Assembly: GCA_943330705.2 (NCBI GenBank)
Contig: CALQIT020000005.1
Location: 18,325-82,324 of the forward strand
Direction: 5' to 3'
DNA from: Streptomyces griseus
GTDB taxonomy: Bacteria; Bdellovibrionota; Bdellovibrionia; Bdellovibrionales; Bdellovibrionaceae
Length of the DNA: 64,000 nucleotides
Of this stretch, positions 59,255 to 64,000 are shown piece after piece. Below the pieces are notes generated by a model. It did no database searches. It was not told where the DNA came from and worked only from the letters and a program-made list of their open reading frames with translations. Within the stretch, counting starts at the first letter, position 1. Every line of letters begins with the position of its first letter. A program made the position numbers and the translations under genes.

Positions 59255-60103
59255 TCATTTGAAGGACTTCTCCAGTCGGGCCATGTTTTTTACGATTTCA
59301 TCGAAGGCCTCTTTAAAGTCTCGCTCTTTTGGTACGGTCGTCGTGGCGGTCATCCAGCCCCTCTGCAAACTTGTCGTATTGATGGCCTTGATGGTTTTCG
59401 AGAAACTCTCGGGCATTTCTGTTTTTCTAAATGCAAAGCATTTTCTCAAGGCTTGGCCAATGGTAGCGGCATCGACCTTTAGCAAAAACATCGACAAGTC
59501 GTGAACGTCTTTCGAGCGGGAGTTGATATTGCCATGTGTGATAAGTGCATGGATCTTTTCTGCACAGATTGTTTCAAGCGGGTACACCGACCAACTGATG
59601 TCTTCGCCCTTTGGTAGCAGCGATGGCACTTCAATTTTTTGCGGCCCCGGAGTCACCGGGTCACCAATGCCCAAATCAAAATGAATAGTTTGTGCCTTGC
59701 TCAGGTTTTTTAGCACTTCACCAATTCCTACCCGGTACGTCTGGCGGATTCCACCGTATTCACCCTGAGTCGCAAGATCCATTTGATCTTCAAATTTAAA
59801 CCAAACGCCGTCATTCAAATCGACTTCAGCATTTTTTCTGGTTAGAACGAGAGTAGATTTAATGTCGGCTTTCACCAGCAGGGCATCGAGGTCAATTGTG
59901 TATCGCTCGGAATTATAAACCCGAAGACCGACGAACCCACCCTTGAATACGAGGTTCTTGGCTAAAGTTTTATCTGCCACAAGTCTTGCGACAAGACGCT
60001 CGATCATAAATGCCGTTTGAATATTCTGGAAGGGGACATCAAGTTTTGTTGCAAGATCCGTTATTTTTTGGCGGACGGAAGTGCCTTTTGCTTTTGTCGT
60101 CAT
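59255..60103 (-). CDS. abiEii: AbiEii-type nucleotidyltransferase toxin
   Basis: 282 residues. Type IV toxin of the AbiE system: a GTP-dependent nucleotidyltransferase that arrests growth, for instance during phage infection. Shows NLVFKGGFVGLRVYNSERYT then IDLDALL (motif I Gly-Gly...Asp-x-Asp), WSVYPLETICAEKIHALITH (motif with Lys) and SRSKDVHDLSMFLLKVD (motif with Asp). Its ATG overlaps the AbiEi stop (ATGA). The operon sits between the 74-bp direct repeats and behind a strong inverted repeat. Confidence 0.9.
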   Translation of the reverse strand: MTTKAKGTSVRQKITDLATKLDVPFQNIQTAFMIERLVARLVADKTLAKNLVFKGGFVGLRVYNSERYTIDLDALLVKADIKSTLVLTRKNAEVDLNDGVWFKFEDQMDLATQGEYGGIRQTYRVGIGEVLKNLSKAQTIHFDLGIGDPVTPGPQKIEVPSLLPKGEDISWSVYPLETICAEKIHALITHGNINSRSKDVHDLSMFLLKVDAATIGQALRKCFAFRKTEMPESFSKTIKAINTTSLQRGWMTATTTVPKERDFKEAFDEIVKNMARLEKSFK

Positions 60104-60672
60104 GGAACGATCACCTCAAGATACTTGGTCAGTACAGACTCAAGACCAAGCTCTTTGGCGGCCTTTCCAAGGTTTAGTTCAGTTGTTTGTCGTTTAGCAA
60201 GAGCATCTCTGGCTGCTTTCACGGCAGTTCGCTCTCCAATTTTTGTGATGAATTTAAGCCCCTCAAGAATAGCCCGCTCAAGCGATACGATGCGATAGCC
60301 ATTTTCCGTGATGATGCCTTTATCAAGGCTGACCTTAGTGCGAATGAGCTTGTATCCCGACTCACGAGTTTTTCGTTCAGTGGGAACCATCACCCAAGTG
60401 TGGCCGGGTACTTGTTCCGCAAGGTTGTAATGAAAGAGGGCCGAGAGCCCACCAATGGCGGCTTCTGGGCCGAACTTCGCACAGGCAATTTGAAACCCAA
60501 CATCAACCTCAAGATCCGCTTCTGGATGAAGATAGATTCCACGTGAGACTCTCTTTATTTTTTCTGCGGCTACCAGCCGTGAGAGCTCCTGTTGGCTCAG
60601 GCCAAGATTTTCTGCCTGGCGCAGGGTAAAGACACCCAGCTTCTTGAGCTTTGTTTCTTGTTGCTTATTCAT
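60100..60672 (-). CDS. abiEi: AbiEi-type antitoxin
   Basis: 190 residues. N-terminal winged-helix domain (FTLRQAENLGLSQQELSRLV, RVSRGIYLHP, ~15-55) that binds operator DNA, and a C-terminal antitoxin domain (FGPEAAIGGLSALFHYNLAE, VPTERKTRESGYKL, RIVSLERAILEGLKFITKIG). It represses the operon by binding inverted repeats and counteracts AbiEii without direct contact in characterised cases. ATG 60672. First gene of the two-gene operon. Confidence 0.9.
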   Translation of the reverse strand: MNKQQETKLKKLGVFTLRQAENLGLSQQELSRLVAAEKIKRVSRGIYLHPEADLEVDVGFQIACAKFGPEAAIGGLSALFHYNLAEQVPGHTWVMVPTERKTRESGYKLIRTKVSLDKGIITENGYRIVSLERAILEGLKFITKIGERTAVKAARDALAKRQTTELNLGKAAKELGLESVLTKYLEVIVP

Positions 60673-60685
60673 GATTTAAGTATGT

Positions 60686-60728
60686 GGTGAAAAGAGACAT
60701 TTATCAACTTAAATTGTCCCTTTTCACC
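60686..60728. promoter_or_regulatory. AbiEi operator
   Basis: GGTGAAAAGAGACA (60686-60699) and TGTCCCTTTTCACC (60715-60728) are inverted copies matching at 13 of 14 positions, 15 bp apart, 13 bp upstream of the abiEi start. Known abiE promoters carry long inverted repeats at this place bound by AbiEi. Confidence 0.75.
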
Positions 60729-60776
60729 AGGCCATCAGCATTAGTCAATTTCCATAATACCGCTTCTGAGGTCGTC

Positions 60777-61469
60777 TCATTTCGAGGCTAACAAACCGCC
60801 AGAAAACCCGTTTTCGGGGGCAACACTTGGGCTAGGAATAACCGCAAGTGTTGCAATAACTTCGGCCGAGGTGACGCCGACAAAGCCAATGGGATTATGA
60901 TTTTTATCAAAAATTGGCGAAAGACATTTGTGAATCCCGGCAAAGACCCGTCTTTCTTCAGAGAAAATTTCCTCAATAGTGTGTCGTCCTGTTTCGGGAA
61001 CTACCGTATGGCGGATCTCTCCGGAAATTAGCTGTCGCGAGGTCTCGAGAAGGTGGCCTGAATCCTCTTCGGTTCGTTTGAATAATTGAGGCCACTCGAA
61101 ACTGACAATTTCTTCAAAAGAATAACTGCAGATTTGAATGAAACGTAAATTGCGGAAGACTTGATGAAAGGAAGTGTCGTAGACCTCAACGATATCGTCA
61201 TTTTTTATAAAATCAAAAAGGTCAGAACAGGGGACCCAGCCCATTTTGCTGAACATATGCCAAATCACCGATCGGCTGTCCGTGGTCTGAATATTTGCTT
61301 CTGAAGAACTAACTATAATCTTATAGAAGTTAAGAAAACTGGCCAAGATTTCTGACTGTTTGCCATGGGGCAGATTACGGAAATGAGCAAACTCTGCTGT
61401 CCTGTAGGGGCGAAAGCGAACACCAACAGACTGGCAGTGGACAGTGAATGCCTGCAATAGAATTATCAA
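60777..61469 (-). CDS. Hypothetical protein with altered C-terminus at the repeat boundary
   Basis: 230 residues from TTG 61469. Cytoplasmic; contains FRPYRTAEFAHFRNLPHGKQ, WHMFSKMGWVPCSDLFDFIK and VFRNLRFIQICSYSFEEIVS; PAS-like pattern possible but not recognised. The last ~10 residues (NGFSGGLLASK) lie beyond the 74-bp repeat and replace the ending DPEIGL kept in the orphan copy at 59166. Between the plsC stop (61521) and the TTG the same frame stays open but has no ATG, GTG or TTG, and the TTG has no ribosome site, so the true start is unclear. Confidence 0.6.
   Translation of the reverse strand: MIILLQAFTVHCQSVGVRFRPYRTAEFAHFRNLPHGKQSEILASFLNFYKIIVSSSEANIQTTDSRSVIWHMFSKMGWVPCSDLFDFIKNDDIVEVYDTSFHQVFRNLRFIQICSYSFEEIVSFEWPQLFKRTEEDSGHLLETSRQLISGEIRHTVVPETGRHTIEEIFSEERRVFAGIHKCLSPIFDKNHNPIGFVGVTSAEVIATLAVIPSPSVAPENGFSGGLLASK
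60808..60881 (+). repeat. 74-bp direct repeat, copy 2 (in the 60777-61469 gene)
   Basis: Partner of 59166-59239, 71 of 74 positions identical. It lies inside the 3' end of the minus-strand gene and forms the right boundary of the abiE segment. Confidence 0.9.
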
Positions 61470-61520
61470 TTGGCTTGCGATATTATCTGGAATCGGCAGC
61501 TTTTCGAAGAGGGCGATTGA

Positions 61521-62291
61521 TCAGCTAAAAATGGAGCTTCGCTTCATGGATTCCTCGGCCAGGACCTCTTGCATTTGTTCTTGGATGTCAGAGGCCACTT
61601 CGCCCATCAGTTCGCGGTCGTCAATACTGCCTGGTTGATAGGGTAGGTAAATGGGCGGCAAGAACTTGATTTTCCATTTCACGGGAAGGGGAATAATATT
61701 CAAGGGCAGCGGCAAGACTATTCCTCGCAAAAATTTTGTAAACTTAAGCTGCGACAGGTTGATATTGGATTCCTCGGCACCAAGAATCAGGGTGGGAATT
61801 ATAGGCGATTGGGTCGCCACCGCCATGCGCACAAAGCCACGTTTAAATTCTTGCAGTTGGTACATTTGCGAGCTTGGCTTAAAGTTTCCATTTTCGCCCT
61901 CTGGAAACAGAATAATAAGATTATTTTTTTTAAGAGCACTTATCCCATTGGCAAAAGTCGCTTCAGTAAAACCAAGTTTATGTGCGGGAATAGACGTTGT
62001 TTTGTTAATAAACCACAGATGATGGGTCAATATTCGCGGAATTCGTTTCACATCCGAGTTAATGACATGGGCAAGTAAAAGAGCATCAAAACCCGAAAAG
62101 CCCGAGTGATTGGGCGCAACAATGACCGCCCCCCGCTTGGGGATATTTTCTAGACCTTCGACCTGCACGCGAAAGTATTTTCGCATCAGCTCCAGTAAAA
62201 ATCGCGGTAGCACTCGGTAGATCAAGGTATCGCGATCAAGCTCTTTGAGCTTGAGTATTTTCTCTTTGGGTTTTTTAAAAAAATTGATCAT
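61521..62291 (-). CDS. plsC: 1-acyl-sn-glycerol-3-phosphate acyltransferase family protein
   Basis: Transfers an acyl chain to lysophosphatidic acid or a related acceptor in phospholipid synthesis. 256 residues with the PlsC motifs: VAPNHSGFSGFDALLLAH (NHx4D, motif I), LIILFPEGENGNFKP (motif III) and a following TQSPIIPTLILGAE (motif IV). Longer than the minimal enzyme by a C-terminal helical tail. ATG 62291. Divergent from glpK across 24 bp. PlsC role inferred; other acyltransferases share these motifs. Confidence 0.85.
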   Translation of the reverse strand: MINFFKKPKEKILKLKELDRDTLIYRVLPRFLLELMRKYFRVQVEGLENIPKRGAVIVAPNHSGFSGFDALLLAHVINSDVKRIPRILTHHLWFINKTTSIPAHKLGFTEATFANGISALKKNNLIILFPEGENGNFKPSSQMYQLQEFKRGFVRMAVATQSPIIPTLILGAEESNINLSQLKFTKFLRGIVLPLPLNIIPLPVKWKIKFLPPIYLPYQPGSIDDRELMGEVASDIQEQMQEVLAEESMKRSSIFS

Positions 62292-62315
62292 GATGTCTCT
62301 TTGCGGAGGTTAATT

Positions 62316-63800
62316 ATGTATATCATGGCAATTGATCAAGGAACAACTGGCACCACTGTCTGTATCTTGAACCAAGCCGGAAGTCTTGTCGCCAAAGTCA
62401 ATCAAGAGTACCCGCAGATTTTTCCCAAGCCAGGATGGGTCGAGCACAATCCTGAAGCCATTTGGAGCTCAGTCACATTGATGATTGAGAAGGCCCTGGT
62501 CGCAGCCAAGATCCAAGGTCAGCAAATTGCAGCGATCGGAATTACCAATCAACGAGAAACCGTCATGCTGTGGAATCGAAAAAATCACAAACCGGTTTAC
62601 AATGCGATTGTTTGGCAGTGCCGTCGCACCAGCTCGTTTTGCGAAAAATTAAAAAAAGAAAAAAAGGAAAAAATAATTCGTGCGAAAACAGGCCTGGTTG
62701 TCGACCCTTACTTTTCGGCCAGCAAAGTCCGCTGGATTTTGCAAAATATTGACGGCGTGAAGGCGCAGGCCAAGCGGGGGGAGCTTGCGATGGGTACCGT
62801 GGACACTTTCTTGCTATGGCGACTGACTCAAGGGCGTTCGCACAAGACGGATGTCAGTAATGCCTCCAGAACTATGTTAATGAATATTCATACTGGTGAT
62901 TGGGATTCAGAGCTTTTAAGTTTGTTCTCAGTGCCAAAATCACTACTGCCTAAGATTGCAGATTCATCTGGGGTTTTTGGCGTAACCGAAGGACTTTCTT
63001 TTTTGCCAGATGGAATTCCGATTGCTGGGATCGCCGGCGACCAACAAGCCGCTTTATTTGGCCAAACTTGTTTTTCAGCGGGCGAAGGAAAGTGCACCTT
63101 TGGAACCGGCAGTTTTTTGCTGCTGAACACCGGTGAAAAAGCAGTTCCTTCAAAGGCAAAAATGCTGACGACAGTGGCCTGGCGTTTACCTGGAAAAAAG
63201 ATGACTTATGCCCTTGAGGGCGGGGCCTTTGTCTGCGGAGCGGCCGTGCAGTGGCTGCGAGATGGTCTTGGGCTATTTCAGAAAAGTTCTGAAATTGAAG
63301 TCTTGGCCGCATCCGTCCAGAACAGTCTTGGGGTCGAATTTGTTCCCGCATTGACCGGGCTTGGCGCCCCCTATTGGGATGCAGAGGCCCGCGGAATTAT
63401 TTGCGGTCTAACCAGAGGAGCAACCAAAGCCCATCTTGCGCGCGCAACTCTCGAGGCCTTGGCTCTGCAGAATGTTGATATTCTAACTGCAATGCAAAAA
63501 GACTTAGGAAAAAAGCTAAAGGGTCTGCGGGTCGATGGCGGGGCCGCAGCCAATGATCTTTTGATGCAGATGCAGGCCGACTACATGGGTGCCGAGGTAA
63601 CCCGGCCAGTTGCTATCGAGACCACCGCCATGGGTGCCGCCTATCTGGCCGGATTGGGAATTGGCTTTTGGAAGTCATCGGATGAAATTAAAAAAATTTG
63701 GCAAACAGACCGAGTTTTTAAAGTGCAAATTTCGCCCTCAGTTCGCAAAGCTCGGTTGCACCTGTGGCATCAGGCCGTTAAACGATCGCGAATTAGCTAG
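62316..63800 (+). CDS. glpK: Glycerol kinase
   Basis: Phosphorylates glycerol to glycerol 3-phosphate, feeding phospholipid synthesis or glycolysis. The 494-residue FGGY-family protein has MAIDQGTTGTTVCILNQAG at the start, the substrate motif GWVEHNPEAIW and ITNQRETVMLW, AGDQQAALFGQTCFSAGEGK, FGTGSFLLLNTG and GLRVDGGAAANDLLMQMQAD. ATG 62316 with GCGGAGG upstream is preferred to an earlier in-frame start at 62301. Its neighbour plsC would use the glycerol 3-phosphate-derived substrate. Confidence 0.96.
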   Translation: MYIMAIDQGTTGTTVCILNQAGSLVAKVNQEYPQIFPKPGWVEHNPEAIWSSVTLMIEKALVAAKIQGQQIAAIGITNQRETVMLWNRKNHKPVYNAIVWQCRRTSSFCEKLKKEKKEKIIRAKTGLVVDPYFSASKVRWILQNIDGVKAQAKRGELAMGTVDTFLLWRLTQGRSHKTDVSNASRTMLMNIHTGDWDSELLSLFSVPKSLLPKIADSSGVFGVTEGLSFLPDGIPIAGIAGDQQAALFGQTCFSAGEGKCTFGTGSFLLLNTGEKAVPSKAKMLTTVAWRLPGKKMTYALEGGAFVCGAAVQWLRDGLGLFQKSSEIEVLAASVQNSLGVEFVPALTGLGAPYWDAEARGIICGLTRGATKAHLARATLEALALQNVDILTAMQKDLGKKLKGLRVDGGAAANDLLMQMQADYMGAEVTRPVAIETTAMGAAYLAGLGIGFWKSSDEIKKIWQTDRVFKVQISPSVRKARLHLWHQAVKRSRIS

Positions 63801-63844
63801 CGCTTTATTTTACAAGATCCGCTGAATCACTCACGGGTTTCCCC

Positions 63845-64000
63845 CTAAATTCCAGAAATTAATTTGGCCAGTTCTTTGATGTTTTTTACAAACGCCAATT
63901 TTTTACCTTTTCCTAAATTAATGGTATCTAAATGTTTCTTGTTTGAAAAGGGGAGGATGAAAGTTTCAAAGCCTAATTTGTCAGCTTCATGAATTCTTAA
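63845..64000 (-). CDS. radA: RadA/Sms DNA repair protein, C-terminal fragment
   Basis: The last 51 codons of a minus-strand gene that continues beyond the window: RIHEADKLGFETFILPFSNK, then LGKGKKLAFVKNIKELAKLI and a stop at 63845-63847. This is the typical end of the Lon-like domain of RadA, where RIxEAxKLGF is conserved. RadA is a RecA-like ATPase promoting branch migration in recombination. Call based on this tail alone. Confidence 0.7.
   Translation of the reverse strand, partial: LRIHEADKLGFETFILPFSNKKHLDTINLGKGKKLAFVKNIKELAKLISGI

Noticed and set aside
1..64000. tRNA, rRNA, integrase, transposase or replication origin
   Set aside because: Looked for tRNA-like cloverleaf ends, recombinase and DDE motifs and DnaA-box clusters; none convincing.

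Overview
The window looks like chromosome from a Bdellovibrio-like member of the Bdellovibrionota, i.e. a Gram-negative didermic bacterium. This is inferred from gene content only: LPS export (LptG-type permease), a 2-oxoglutarate dehydrogenase operon, histidine degradation, very many small exported proteins and lipoproteins, GTG/TTG starts behind G-rich ribosome sites, and lipoprotein signals of the unusual form (F/Y)xNC. No tRNA, rRNA, CRISPR array, integrase or transposase gene was found.

Layout. 1-5.6 kb: housekeeping run lptG, bcp (opposite strand), def-fmt-rpe (overlapping) and hutH. 5.6-10.45 kb: accessory segment with a BrnT/BrnA-type toxin-antitoxin remnant, a large SPFH/band-7 membrane protein, an exported HELLH protein, a frameshifted gene with its intact partner, and a small divergent ORF; it is bracketed by a 34-bp direct repeat of the hutH 3' end. 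10.5-21.6 kb: hutU, a GT39-like membrane glycosyltransferase and a series of exported proteins (an exported NADAR-domain protein, an SH3-like protein, a thermolysin-like lipoprotein). 21.6-30 kb: lpdA-sucB-sucA (minus strand), gpmA, then a minus-strand operon OsmC-like (in-frame TGA at the expected catalytic Cys) - methyltransferase - exported glutathione peroxidase. 30.1-32.5 kb: sensor histidine kinase plus an RHH/nucleotidyltransferase pair with a 50-bp perfect palindrome, bracketed by ~89-bp direct repeats. 32.6-40.6 kb: Ser/Thr kinase with a LamG-like ectodomain, purple-acid-phosphatase-like enzyme, hutI, a prepilin-like peptide, GST, a CxxCH lipoprotein and an AAA/DUF4143 ATPase under a nested operator. 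40.8-56.4 kb: a 2049-residue lipoprotein built from two tandem copies of a ~980-residue beta-helix module, then a five-gene plus-strand cluster of exported CxxCH proteins with a Tat-exported partner. 56.4-64 kb: a 555-bp element with 65-bp terminal inverted repeats, a PAP2/acyltransferase pair, an XRE regulator, a decayed redox-enzyme gene, an AbiE toxin-antitoxin operon between 74-bp direct repeats, plsC, glpK and the C-terminal end of radA.

How they work together. HutH, HutU and HutI are the first three steps of histidine catabolism (histidine to urocanate to imidazolonepropionate to formiminoglutamate), but they lie at three separate places; the terminal step is not in the window. Glutamate from histidine would enter the TCA cycle through 2-oxoglutarate and the SucA-SucB-Lpd complex. 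The 47.3-56.3 kb cluster (LamG plus CxxCH protein, small lipoprotein, Tat substrate, two double-CxxCH lipoproteins) looks like one cell-envelope assembly, comparable in logic to planctomycete PSCyt/DUF1501 gene pairs.

Most notable: three separate segments carrying toxin-antitoxin-like genes are each flanked by direct repeats, two of them duplicating the 3' end of a neighbouring gene, with no recombinase visible. The other standout is the OsmC-like gene with TGA where its resolving Cys should be.
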